A stretch of DNA of 64,000 bases from Gimesia aquarii (GTDB lineage: Bacteria > Planctomycetota > Planctomycetia > Planctomycetales > Planctomycetaceae), in the NCBI RefSeq assembly GCF_007748195.1, contig NZ_CP037920.1:3855700-3919699 (forward strand), written 5' to 3'. This document shows positions 61,801-64,000 of the stretch, one piece after another (position 1 is the stretch's first letter; every line of letters starts with the position of its first letter). Below the pieces are notes generated by a model, which saw only the letters and a list, made by a program, of their open reading frames with translations, made no database searches and had not been told where the DNA came from. Position numbers and translations under genes: made by a program.

Positions 61801-64000
61801 TTTCAATTATTATCAATGGAATCAACGATGCTCCTATAGTCCTTAATGAGAGTATTGCTGTTGTGAGCGATGGCTCAACTATCAACACCAGTGTATTAGC
61901 AGATGATGTTGATAATGACGACGACCCTATTTCTCTTACATACACTATCATATCAGCACCATTAGAAGGTACAGCACTAGTAAACCACGATGGTAGTTTC
62001 AACTTTGATCCGGGAACGGATTTCCAGGACCTTCTTACAGGTGAAACACGGCAAGTGACTTTCACTTATACCGCCACTGATGTTCACAACGCCATCAGCA
62101 ACACCGGAACGGTCACCGTCACCGTTACCGGCGTCAACGATGCCCCCGTGGCTTCAGACGCCAACATCGCCGCCACAGAAGATGGAGTGGCCGTCACTAC
62201 CGGCATCCTGGCCTCTGATGTCGACACCGACAACGATCCCAGCACATTGACTTACAACATCGTAATGCCCCCTGCGGAAGGGACCGCCAACGCCAATGGC
62301 GATGGTACCTTTACTTTCGATCCCGGCGCCGCCTTCCAGGATCTCGCCGCCGGGGAAACACGCCAGGTCACCTTCACCTATACCGCCACCGATGCCCATG
62401 CGGCTGTCAGTAATACCGGAACCGTCACTATCACCGTCACCGGAGTCAATGATGCAACAACCGCCACAGCTGATGCCTTCACAACCAATGACAACGCAAC
62501 CGTCAGTGACAACCTCATTACAGCCGATAATGGCAATGGCACTGACACGGACATCGATACCGCTGACACCTTAAGTATTACTCATATCAATGGGGTGCTG
62601 CTGACTCCGGGAGTCATTGTTCTCCCTTCATTGGCAGAACTCACGATTGCCGCCGATGGCACTTTCACTTATGACCCCTCAAACGGGTTTGCCGATATGC
62701 AAGTCGGTGATCCCAATCAGGCCGACTCATTCACTTATACCCTCAGTGATGGTCAGGGGGGAACCGACACGGCAACCGTCAGCTTTACAATCGTTGCCAC
62801 CAACGATGCGCCTGTGGCTTTAGACGCCAACATCGCCGCCACGGAAGATGGACTCGCCGTCACCACCGGCATCCTGGCCTCTGATGTCGACACTGACAAC
62901 GATGCCAGCACATTGACTTACAACATCGTAATGCCTCCTGCGGAAGGGACTGCCAACGCCAATGGCGATGGCACCTTTACCTTCGATCCCGGCGCCGCCT
63001 TCCAGGATCTCGCCGCCGGAGAAACACGCCAGGTCACTTTCACCTATACCGCCACCGATGCGCATGCGGCTGTCAGTAACACCGGAACCGTCACCGTGAC
63101 TGTCACCGGAGTCAATGATGCAACAACCGCCACAGCTGATGCCTTCACAACCAATGACAACGCGACCGTCAGTGGCAACCTCATTACAGCCGATAATGGC
63201 AATGGCGCTGACACGGACATCGATACCGCTGACACTCTGACCATCACACATATCAATGGGGTGCTGCTGACTCCGGGAGTCATTGTTCTCCCTTCATTGG
63301 CAGAACTCACGATTGCCGCCGATGGCACTTTCACTTATGACCCCTCAAACGGGTTTGCGGATATGCAAGTCGGTGATCCTAATCAGGCCGACTCATTCAC
63401 TTATACCCTCAGTGATGGTCAGGGGGGAACCGACACAGCGACCGTCAGCTTTACAATCGTTGCCACCAACGATGCGCCTGTGGCTTTAGATGCCAACATC
63501 GCCGCCACAGAAGATGGACTGGCCGTCACTACCGGCATCCTGGCCTCTGATGTCGACACCGACAACGATGCCAGCACATTGACTTACAACATCGTAATGC
63601 CCCCTGCGGAAGGGACCGCCAACTCCAATGGTGATGGCACCTTTACCTTCGATCCCGGCGCCGCCTTCCAGGACCTCGCCGCCGGGGAAACACGCCAGGT
63701 CACCTTCACTTACACCGCCACCGATGCCCATGCGGCTGTCAGTAACACCGGAACCGTCACTATCACCGTCACCGGAGTCAATGATGCAACAACCGCCACC
63801 GCTGATGCCTTCACAACCAATGACAACGCAACCGTCAGTGGCAACCTCATTACAGCCGATAATGGCAATGGCACTGACACGGACATCGATACCGCTGACA
63901 CCTTAAGTATTACTCATATCAATGGGGTGCTGCTGACTCCGGGAGTCATTGTTCTCCCTTCATTGGCAGAACTCACGATTGCCGCCGATGGCACTTTCAC
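40803..64000 (+). CDS. Giant multidomain secreted surface protein, at least 7,732 residues, 3' end beyond the window
   Basis: GTG 40803 with AAGGAG upstream is the only usable start: in-frame stops lie at 40611, 40722 and 40770. I followed the frame by translation and found it open to base 64000. The basic N-terminus ends in VDALEERTMLT, the planctomycete extracellular-protein motif, with no ordinary signal peptide. In order: a metzincin-like protease, unassigned beta-modules, Ig-like domains, a cohesin-like domain, a dockerin, Calx-beta domains, beta-strand repeats, golvesin/xanthan-lyase CBD-like modules, more of each, and a cadherin/VCBS-like array. Most modules are Ca2+-binding types rich in Asp/Asn, and Lys and Cys are rare. 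I infer a Ca2+-stiffened adhesin or S-layer-like fibre. How it leaves the cell is not visible; no type I secretion genes are in the window. Confidence 0.93.
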   Translation, partial: MLISNWLSALISRIQRRPRYNSRARRAIRKRWEAVQQNRLTTVDALEERTMLTTTLYLDFGQGFINGELNTTVYELATIDGVGNGYGTGTYLGGEGPDGKELQNSDVLTLSSLEYDFDGNGTFDINSDLTALANSVKAIIESTLEPFDIDVQIASSSSLTDAANKMQLNDWPAQLGPNPTGENDAYVFVTEMWSSRFGDGSPGSVESVGETIGANGAAAASDLYESVLVDGVTVYGQGNRRDEAVLVFADTIFSSTNGTQGTTEFGENLAQRLAYTATHEAFHTFSLWHTTGQLAHGDVILTGVENNDREDPFMVTRFDLDRVNDVKVTNYNNYGLIASDTDIGLRDSNNNGIPDIAYVTGTGAHDRITITKGTGSNIDVLIEAYSDTAMTSSLAMPETYSINLDTESDGTLLIDLGIGDDEIVIDSTIDALIRVRGGGGDDTLKFSGTPDQILHTVGADFSVASELTTNGTTVTFQSEDIEFIDDRSQQQNGATSSVTILTGSDDDDLKIYTRTIDGSEVYRIQSDRKTVGFSHSTLSIDAGAGTDSITVYDDLVLQGLQLDAEFINLNTGLIETVEDQIYDGSVKLDKDTTLNGKNVIFNGTLDQRNLSDENNYFLYETDYHWDDISGSGTGLNLILDTNNKAESGLLNLGFDFQFFENLYSGIYVNAHGFVTFTGNQNPGVNPTGIPETAIPNNLIAGWWSILSPGDGSVPNPGQIYYELQGTPGDRVFVIQYDEVQHLLYTQNGTEWDNPAPVSFQIRLYESGSEIEVHYKDAPLNLNTAENALWPHFTGIENASGTISEVLPSSVTLNGITERSFRYSALSPTTDIVDLTINTTESGTTTFNGVVGGTNALGNITTNSDGTTEINADINLSTGHTLDLNDAVVFNSDVTLTAPQINVHSTLEGVSHLTLAPTSNLTLVSGSTFRVALNGTTAVTEYDQLILADTIDLTGVNLDVVLDSYTPDDNTSYTIIKNDSANPIQGTFNGLPEGADVVFGSTTFRISYLGGDGNDVVLTANNSNPFVTSITASGTTTTNSETVQFRVYFSEAVSGLDASDFAVNTTGTLTGVSIDSISQINDSYYRVYVSTGQDTGNESGSLKLDLIDDDTIIDVFGNSLGGTGTTNGNFTSGEVFTIDFIHPTAPVITGMSDDSGINDSDQITNDGFPTFVGTAEVGSIVTLKRDSLVIATAVTDAQGDWSAESTVFFQHKTHTVTATATDAAGNKSNTSVDFILTVDHVTDAPVFNGLSAGDSGTNTDDEITNEETFTLSGTAEANGEVIVYLNGSNESIGTATVDSSGNWNLQYEAIDGDGDYIFTANTKDVAGNLSVDSAEFTVTLDNVSDAPVMIGVIDDTGINGTNNVTRDQELTLYGTTEANSIVTVYRTDLGSDQELGTTTADDTGKWTYEYNTSLAAGTTANPETYTFKATASDIAGNAASGFSNILSVDIVNDSEEGAEVRVDLRVVTSKTNTDSTTGELGVPIDFPENTQFLDEWGSYWVEIWLSTPYAFDPGTPGIQSADIDLVYNTNFTSAIEIEYGAAFTASQTTPTIDDIGDGTIGTVTNISASTALTGIGVAKHLLFARVKFEATANDQVALEVERTVDIPNGTVTRSLVMADPGFNASITEIVNDSNTVLNSTNSGAKIGDLPETQILPNIYDYDDDDSVNFRDLTLFASQYQFEPTDYTNSTESEFEKSDNTWLFDTDKSGQVNFRDLTLFASNYQRSKSGTDTIYYPTRFFTEELYTSESELLFRASSVMITNLVADEDANTLTIEVTNTDQLGTGFSVDVETTDLVLGADAPIQLDEADVATAGTDFSSNINTLNFSGTAGEKQYITVPLIDDNVVEFDEKIYVNLNNLQYTGDGVIEYENTIAFIQDNDFSNISISDETQSEGGVFSFEVTLDNPASENVSVWASLEMGTTDVSDFVDSTAKEIVFLPGETSKTVTFTLIDDTILEGAESFNVKLTDPKFAGETDLTRVDIVDAIGAGTINDNDSASLSIDDLQINENQGTATFTVTLDNDVDTSFTVDFATADNHSVAGTDYLAKSGTLNFAGIAGETQSVTITISDDSTAELDESFFVNLSNVQASGRNVTLADSQGVGTILGNDTGTAGDDNYLLRMNADGVTLELLNNLTLVDSRLLSDLTSINIDGGDGDDTLTLDLSNGLPFPVGTINFNGGANVISGDSLSIIQGSYAGTFGNITHTFTSNSDGSINIDGQIINYTGLEPITDDLIAANRVFDFAGADETITLSDDATTNDGILLIDSTLGESVSFATATSSLTILTGNGSGADVVNVEGLDGLNASDLTITGDTDDDVNFQTNSTVMGVNDLNVTAQTITVDSSVTSTSGAISLTASRNLVLSDGSSLSTVDGGITLLANNGGTTAGDFIGIVANNATIQSTGNGNVSLTSNSGSGAGIYLHGGTSVTSTATGASAGTISLNGTGGSAASYQHGILLIDASISSVDGAISLTGQGGGDGTAINNNGLYLHDSSISSTGTGVNAASITLNGTAGNGISINRGIRTAQFSLTSVDGDIAITGQGAGDVTGNSNEGIVFGAPNTITSTGTAAISIHGSAGAGLTYNQGISVSSLNDISSVNADITMISDGHLLFSTNSNMTATSGNLQVTANYLSASNTGNMTINGNAIFSTGSGDIDLDASGDISLTSLVATGTVTVDSTSGSILDNGDVRTDIHATTAILNALNSVGTSGNPLETSVANLSGTGTNGGFHVNNSIYKQIIDDGDAGFSISGSDWVHFVWDQYYQNDAYYILSGGSAANGSNTASWAFSGLNAGRYRLTTTWNPGVDRADNVPYSVSGIVGGTVNSTFDMNTLTPDVTDDGVNWESLGYFDVAQDGTLTVSISDNLVNGTIYAQAMRLEQVHSTLSVSDVSVNEDAGTATFTVTSSMATGAAFSVDYATANGTAIAGSDYNATSGTLNFTGTAGETQTITVNLNNDNTVELDENFFVNLSNVQSPGLLNIVLEDSQASGTITNDDTTIMSLTNVSVAEWEGDSGTTTFHYVVNISNPLDVDFHLWGRALDDTATEADGDFTDPHIGYWGTIAAGATSAAFQYSTNGDTKIEDHEFFKFAFPRNAIYSDIGTATPLADGYLNNINFAGDDQSTLWATGVILNDDFVKIIDDGDAGFSISGSDWVHFVWNQYYQNDAYYILGGGSAADGSNTASWAFSDLAAGVYRLSTHWNQGTGRADNVPFSVSGIVGGTANGTFDMNTLNADVTDDGVNWEDLGYFEVAQNGTLTVSISDNLVNGTIYAQAMRIEKASALSISDVTIDETAGTATLSVTSSRAVGSAFSVDFATADGTAVAGTDYTATSGTLNFTGTLEGETKTITVNLTNDLIVESDETLLINLSNLVTGGQAVTLAQTQATVTITDNDSANLSIADVTVNESTGTATFVVTLDQAVQGGVAVDWSTADGTAVAGTDYTAGSGTLNFTGTANETQTITVTLNNEAMVEFDETLQVNLSNLVASGNVTLTESQATATVTDDDGITINGTAGVDDFLLQLNADGVTLEVWNDVTLVYSDLLTNITGINLLGDAGADTFTIDLNNGLPFPTTINFDGGADGGALVLNPGSYAGTITNITHTLNSNSDGSVTIDGQTINYISTETLSDNLDVTSRVFDFIGAAETVTLSDSGTGSDGLSIIDSTLGAAVTFVSTASVVTVSTSSGSGADTINVQGLDSLNAGNLAVTGDADDNVTFQTSNMVMDANDLTVTAQTIIIDSGISSTTGAISLTASRNILLNSGSSLTTVDGGITLLANNGGLTAGDFIGIEANNSLIQTTGTGNISLTGLSRDDSGAGFQYGVSLHSNTLVSSTSTGMITVDGTGGNGTLYNYGINVSSAEISSVNGNISLTGQGGDGTGISNLGIMIDSGSLISSTGTGINAATITLNGTAGVSSNWGHGVKIDNSTTKVTSVDGNILIIGQGSNNLGVSENIGVALNEGEVSSTGTGADAATITINGTGGAGTSNSYGTFLSFGALVTSIAGDIALTGQGGDGTGASNMGVFVDSGSLISSTGTGTNAARITLDGSGGTSTNWGYGVYINGSTTKVTSIDGDISITGRGRRNESGEGYVGVVLNGSEVVSTGLGVDAATITIDGTGGTGTVNNHGVFLANTASVTSTDGAILLTGEGGNGTVTGNYGVVISNNSLVTSLGTGINAATIAIDGTGGSGTSNNYGINLNNSSVTSADGNISLTGQGGSGTEISNIGVFIDNSGLVSSTGTGPDAATITINGTAGTGTNDNHGVLLNSISITSVEGDISLTGQGGGSGTGTNNTGIYMVGPNISSTGIGANAASITLNGTGGNGTANSFGMYLNGVTLNSIDGDISLTGQGGDGTGINNVGVYMDFGSISSTGTGTDAATITIDGTGGAGTNFNRGFLIYQGDITSVDGDISITGVGSGGNTSDENSNHGVNLHEANVTSTGTGVNAAKITIDGTGGTGQNSNVSTYLYYSDITSAAGDIAISGSGATSTGSHNYGVILQGGSVSSTAVGTDAATITIDGTGGTGTDYNHGVFIAAGSVTSVDGAVAITGTGGGNGSNNWGIHTSNGAITSTGTGTNAATITIDGTGGTGTGERNYGTHLWASGLEYDLVTSVDGNIVINGQGGSGAGGVQYGLLTSNGTISSTGTGPEAATITINVNGGTGGSSNHGTFLSITEVNSHSGDISIISEDDALLGGNASINSTSGDVIVTADNAVGNNGGFIIIFDGSLIDAGSGNIDLDADIEIYLGGLQTTGHVTIDSTSGSILDHGDTHVDIIAGTANINAAGSIGTGANPLETQIGSYVASSGTNNGNINNRELFSINDVTANEDGSFVFTVSLSRATDQNVTVLASTSTGSAGAGDFTAISNQLVTIAAGQTSATVTVNVTNDSTIEGTETFNIVLSDPKFNGATNLSRVDIADGTGVGTIIDNDFVKIIDNGDAGFSQTGSWFTYGGNPTFYQNDYSYVNGFGNGSNTSSWAFTNLPAGTYRLSGNWVPHSIRATNIPVTISGVVGGDVSTTINQEVLQQDVFDDGVYWQDLGYFEVANDGTITVTISDDQTNGNVLAEAYRIEKASELSVSNVTVDEAAGTATFSVTSSRAVGNAFSVDFATANGTAVAGTDYTANSGTLNFTGTVAGETQTITVNLTNDAAVEADETLLINLSNLNTGGQAIVLAQTQATATISDNDSATLSIADVTVNENAGTATFTVTLDQAVQGGLTIDWSTADGTAVAGTDYTAGSGTLNFTGNAGETQTITVTLSDDSIVELDKDFFVNLSNLQASGLNVTIADSQALGTISNDDSATLSIADLTVNENAGTATFTVTLDQAVQGGLTIDWATADGTAVAGTDYTAGSGTLNFTGNAGETQTITVTLSDDSIAELDKDFFVNLSNLQASGLDVTLADSQALGTISNDDSATLSIADLTVNENTGTATFTVTLDQAVQGGVAVNWSTANGTAVAGTDYTAGSGILNFTGNAGETQTITVTLIDDSNVELSETFLINLTNLVADGDVTLSQNQATAIITNDDSIIIDEDALEQTVNLTGIVASSSGLQVQSVTATSDNTTLIPNPAVTYTPGNTTGTLNFTPQANQHGSAVITVTVTDELSIQSTHTFTVVVNPVNDAPVVNDLNFTIDEDLLSYSNSLSGDDVDSDDNASTLTYLITPAGAPVTNNNDGTFQVLNFHHNLAVNEERYIVFTYTATDSHGVVSNVGTVTITVTGDNDAPTLNNESLSISEDSVSTTTSILASDSDSDDDANSLVYTITNQPAKGTVISNGDGTFTFSPGTDFEDLASGETSVVHFNFTAVDSHGLSGIGVDHIGPFLPGSEPDYGTVTITVTGANDAPVAVDDTFTVDEDSLLSTGNVLHANPTTPDSDIEGNTLTVSEVNGVAANVGMQITLTSGALLTVNANGTFSYDPNGEFESLAAGQTATETFTYTIDDGNGGIDIATVTITITGVNDLPTLDPISVLDPIDEDAGQQTINLTGIFAGGGETQTLTVTASSDNTALIADPVVAYTSANPTGSLTYTPIANQSGSASITVTVDDGQMGIITQTFTVIVNSINDAPVASDANIAATEDGVAVTTGILASDVDTDNDPSTLTYNIVMPPAEGTANANGDGTFTFDPGAAFQDLAAGETRQVTFTYTTTDAHAAVSNTGTVTVTVTGVNDAPVASDANIAATEDGLAVTTGILASDVDTDNDPSTLTYNIVMPPAEGTANSNGDGTFTFDPGAAFQDLAAGETRQVTFTYTATDAHAAVSNTGTVTVTVTGVNDTPTVGSVLSSMVNEDQATYSLDLLAGATDTDTSDILSVSDLLLTLGDDAGITINPNTLDIDPTVYNHLAPGQSEIITYTYNVTDGNGGTVAQSVTITITGVNDAPVALDANIAATEDGLAVTTGILASDVDTDNDPSTLTYNIVMPPAEGTANANGDGTFTFDPGAAFQDLAAGETRQVTFTYTATDAHAAVSNTGTVTVTVTGVNDTPTVGSVLSSTVNEDQATYSLDLLAGATDTDTSDTLSVSDLLLTLGDDAGITINPNTLDIDPTVYNHLAPGQSEIITYTYNVTDGNGGTVAQSVTITITGVNDAPVANNANIAATEDGLAVTTGILASDVDTDNDPSTLTYNIVMPPAEGTANANGDGTFTFDPGAAFQDLAAGETRQVTFTYTATDAHAAVSNTGTVTVTVTGVNDATTATADAFTTNDNATVSGNLITADNGNGADTDIDTADTLSITHINGVLLTPGVIVLPSLAELTIAADGTFTYDPSNGFADMQVGDPNQADSFTYTLSDGQGGTDTATVSFTIVATNDAPVALDANIAATEDGLAVTTGILASDVDTDNDASTLTYNIVMPPAEGTANSNGDGTFTFDPGAAFQDLAAGETRQVTFTYTATDAHAAVSNTGTVTITVTGVNDAPAANNDAFATDENTSITAQNVFNANPNSADTDVESQAFNVTAVNGIAANVSSLITLASGALLTLNHDGTFVYDPNGSFDSLSAGVSASDLFSYTITDNQGGTDTATVSIIINGINDAPIVLNESIAVVSDGSTINTSVLADDVDNDDDPISLTYTIISAPLEGTALVNHDGSFNFDPGTDFQDLLTGETRQVTFTYTATDVHNAISNTGTVTVTVTGVNDAPVASDANIAATEDGVAVTTGILASDVDTDNDPSTLTYNIVMPPAEGTANANGDGTFTFDPGAAFQDLAAGETRQVTFTYTATDAHAAVSNTGTVTITVTGVNDATTATADAFTTNDNATVSDNLITADNGNGTDTDIDTADTLSITHINGVLLTPGVIVLPSLAELTIAADGTFTYDPSNGFADMQVGDPNQADSFTYTLSDGQGGTDTATVSFTIVATNDAPVALDANIAATEDGLAVTTGILASDVDTDNDASTLTYNIVMPPAEGTANANGDGTFTFDPGAAFQDLAAGETRQVTFTYTATDAHAAVSNTGTVTVTVTGVNDATTATADAFTTNDNATVSGNLITADNGNGADTDIDTADTLTITHINGVLLTPGVIVLPSLAELTIAADGTFTYDPSNGFADMQVGDPNQADSFTYTLSDGQGGTDTATVSFTIVATNDAPVALDANIAATEDGLAVTTGILASDVDTDNDASTLTYNIVMPPAEGTANSNGDGTFTFDPGAAFQDLAAGETRQVTFTYTATDAHAAVSNTGTVTITVTGVNDATTATADAFTTNDNATVSGNLITADNGNGTDTDIDTADTLSITHINGVLLTPGVIVLPSLAELTIAADGTF
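40959..41910 (+). other. Metzincin-like zinc protease domain of the giant protein
   Basis: Residues about 53-370. The extended zinc motif HEAFHTFSLWH (residues 279-289) fits HExxHxxxxxH. H279, H283 and H289 would be the zinc ligands and E280 the general base. M314 in DPFMVTRF could be the Met-turn, 25 residues later. The motif has Ser where metzincins usually have Gly (HExxHxxGxxH), so activity is uncertain. It may process the protein itself or neighbours at the surface. Confidence 0.7.
44220..45150 (+). repeat. Three Ig-like adhesin repeats (BapA type)
   Basis: Three ~100-residue modules, each beginning like APVITGMSDDSGINDSDQIT, with GTAEVGSIVTL and DAAGNKS blocks in the middle and at the end. 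This is the typical pattern of large bacterial biofilm adhesins. They follow another Ig-like module at about 43870-44215. Confidence 0.8.
45150..45770 (+). other. Cohesin-like domain of the giant protein
   Basis: Residues about 1450-1655: EVRVDLRVV, then GSYWVEIWLSTP, IQSADIDLVYNTNF and LLFARVKFEAT. This pattern (a beta-sandwich with 'ADIDLVYN' early and 'FARVKF' late) resembles planctomycete cohesin-like domains. It lies immediately before the dockerin. Assignment is by pattern only. Confidence 0.5.
45777..46010 (+). other. Dockerin type I-like domain inside the giant protein
   Basis: Two Ca2+-binding loops: DYDDDDSVNFRDLTLFASQY and DTDKSGQVNFRDLTLFASNY. Both follow the dockerin pattern DxDxDxxVNxxDLxxLxxxY. 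Dockerins normally lie at protein termini; here more than 6,000 residues follow. Confidence 0.82.
46030..47125 (+). repeat. Calx-beta array 1 (three domains)
   Basis: Three ~115-residue modules. Each has a 'ATFTVTLDN... FATADNHS.AGTDY......TLNFAGTAGETQ.VTI.ISDDS..ELDE.F.VNLSN' pattern ending near 'GTILGNDTG'. This is the Calx-beta signature, known for Ca2+ binding in adhesion proteins. The first copy is the most divergent. Confidence 0.85.
47130..47990 (+). repeat. Beta-module pair, copy 1 (copy 2 at 51305-52150)
   Basis: Starts LLRMNADGVTLELLNN, then GDDTLTLDLSNGLPFP, DGSINIDGQIINY and finally SLSTVDGGITLLANNGG. The same order and many of the same residues recur at 51305-52150. The whole block has therefore been duplicated within the gene, together with the beta-strand array that follows it. 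Confidence 0.85.
47990..48900 (+). repeat. Beta-strand repeat array 1
   Basis: About three units with TSTGTG.NAASITLNGTAG and SVDGAISLTGQGGGDGT blocks, then a closing segment (DIDLDASGDISLTS, SGSILDNGD). The Gly/Ser/Thr-rich short-strand pattern suggests a right-handed beta-helix like those of filamentous adhesins. Confidence 0.75.
49005..49435 (+). other. Golvesin/xanthan-lyase CBD-like module 1
   Basis: IIDDGDAGFSISGSDWVHF, then NTASWAFSGLNAGRYRLTTTW, VNWESLGYFDVAQDGTLTVS and AQAMRLE. The order D-GFS-GxW, TASWxFxGLxAGxYxL, LGxFxV and xAxRIE is that of the golvesin C-terminal-like family, thought to bind carbohydrate. Related copies lie at 50190-50625 and 55560-55990. Confidence 0.75.
49435..50190 (+). 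repeat. Calx-beta pair
   Basis: A typical copy (DYATANGTAIAGSDYNATSG with LNFTGTAGETQTITV) and then a divergent one (SVAEWEGDSGTTTFHYVV). They link golvesin-like modules 1 and 2. Confidence 0.75.
50190..50625 (+). other. Golvesin/xanthan-lyase CBD-like module 2
   Basis: Closely similar to module 1 at 49005 (IIDDGDAGFSISGSDWVHF is identical), with NTASWAFSDLAAGVYRLSTHW and VNWEDLGYFEVAQNGTLTVS. It is an internal duplication. Confidence 0.78.
50625..51305 (+). repeat. Calx-beta array 2 (two domains)
   Basis: Two modules with ADGTAVAGTDYTATSGTLNF and ADGTAVAGTDYTAGSGTLNF cores, each ending in an ATVTI.DND/ATVTDDDG strand. They are close relatives of the copies at 55985-57350. Confidence 0.88.
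51305..52150 (+). repeat. Beta-module pair, copy 2
   Basis: Duplicate of 47130-47990: LLQLNADGVTLEVWNDVTL, then GADTFTIDLNNGLPFP, DGSVTIDGQTINY and SLTTVDGGITLLANNGG. It is again followed by beta-strand repeats. Confidence 0.85.
52150..54860 (+). repeat. Beta-strand repeat array 2, about 12 units of ~200-208 bp
   Basis: Units of 66-69 residues built from an ISSTGTGTNAATITIDGTGG block and a TSVDGDISLTGQGGDGTG block. The GTGG block recurs near 52493, 52701, 52909, 53109, 53316, 53515, 53716, 53915, 54122, 54318, 54515 and 54733. The DNA is diverged, so the array is old. A long beta-solenoid is the likely structure. It ends with a closing segment like that of array 1. Confidence 0.85.
55220..55560 (+). 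repeat. Single divergent Calx-beta domain
   Basis: SINDVTANEDGSFVFTVSL through FNIVLSDPKFNGATNLS and GVGTIIDND. It joins the solenoid array to golvesin-like module 3. Confidence 0.75.
55560..55990 (+). other. Golvesin/xanthan-lyase CBD-like module 3
   Basis: IIDNGDAGFSQTGSWFTYGG, NTSSWAFTNLPAGTYRLSGNW, VYWQDLGYFEVANDGTITVT and AEAYRIEK. It is more diverged from modules 1 and 2 than they are from each other. Confidence 0.75.
55985..57350 (+). repeat. Calx-beta array 3 (four domains, near-identical at DNA level)
   Basis: Four modules with a period of about 339 bp. Copies starting near 56335 and 56674 share long identical DNA stretches (for example the block around LDQAVQGGLTIDW and the LSDDSI...LDKDFF segment). 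Recent tandem duplication is evident. Confidence 0.9.
57621..64000 (+). repeat. Cadherin/VCBS-like repeat array built from interchangeable units
   Basis: Nineteen boundaries are marked by the codons for N-D-(A/T/L) at the end of a VTVTG(V)NDAP strand, at 57621, 57921, 58278, 58629, 58941, 59253, 59565, 59874, 60186, 60495, 60807, 61161, 61473, 61824, 62136, 62448, 62802, 63114, 63468 and again at 63780. The first four units are diverged. From 58941 on, three near-identical unit types alternate: A (312 bp), B (309 bp) and C (354 bp). Two single diverged units lie at 61473 and 61824. Each unit ends in a TVTVTGVNDAP-type strand and contains DxDxDxD loops, typical of Ca2+-binding cadherin-like modules. 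The array continues past the window. Confidence 0.9.

Overview
The window looks like chromosomal DNA of a planctomycete. A Gimesia/Planctomyces-type member of the Planctomycetaceae is my best guess, by inference only. Three things point there: a secreted giant protein whose N-terminus ends in the 'LEERTMLT' motif typical of planctomycete extracellular proteins, a secreted CxPSR-type sulfatase, and an HtrA-like protease fused to a SirB1-like domain. Base composition is moderate for most of the window and visibly more GC-rich in the last 5 kb. I see no rRNA, tRNA, CRISPR array, insertion sequence or phage gene.

Layout. (i) 1-8 kb: the end of a metallophosphoesterase gene, an orphan NtrC-type sigma-54 activator, a probable outer-membrane barrel protein with a Cys cluster, then cytidylate kinase (cmk) downstream of a large alpha-mannosidase-like protein. 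(ii) 8.5-14.7 kb: a three-gene operon encoding a PilM-like protein and two single-pass proteins with Gly/Met-rich inserts. It resembles the inner-membrane platform of a type IV pilus or type II secretion machine. (iii) 14.9-17.5 kb: folC, a DinB-fold protein and a small acidic protein. (iv) 17.5-23.4 kb: a Tad/Flp pilus cluster on the minus strand (flp, a previously unlisted 36-codon membrane mini-gene, cpaA prepilin peptidase, cpaB, the cpaC secretin, cpaE). The motor ATPase and the TadB/TadC platform are absent. (v) 24-30.6 kb: surface-glycan type genes (a TMTC-like GT-C protein, GT2, GT4, an FkbM-like methyltransferase) around a divergent Nramp-like transporter. (vi) 30.7-39.6 kb: secreted or membrane hydrolases (M16 protease, rhomboid, HtrA-SirB1 fusion, sulfatase). 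(vii) 39.9 kb: csrA with its own terminator.

(viii) 40.8 kb to the window edge is a single open reading frame of at least 7,732 codons, still open at base 64000. It has a metzincin-like zinc protease domain near the N-terminus. After that come Ig-like domains, a cohesin-like plus dockerin pair, many Calx-beta domains, three golvesin/xanthan-lyase CBD-like modules, long beta-strand repeat arrays and a large cadherin/VCBS-like array. The last array is nearly identical at DNA level and built from interchangeable 312-, 309- and 354-bp units.

How the parts may work together (inference): the window is rich in cell-surface functions, namely two pilus or secretion-type assemblies, glycan modification, envelope proteolysis and a giant Ca2+-dependent adhesin candidate. 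CsrA sits directly upstream of the giant gene and could set its translation.
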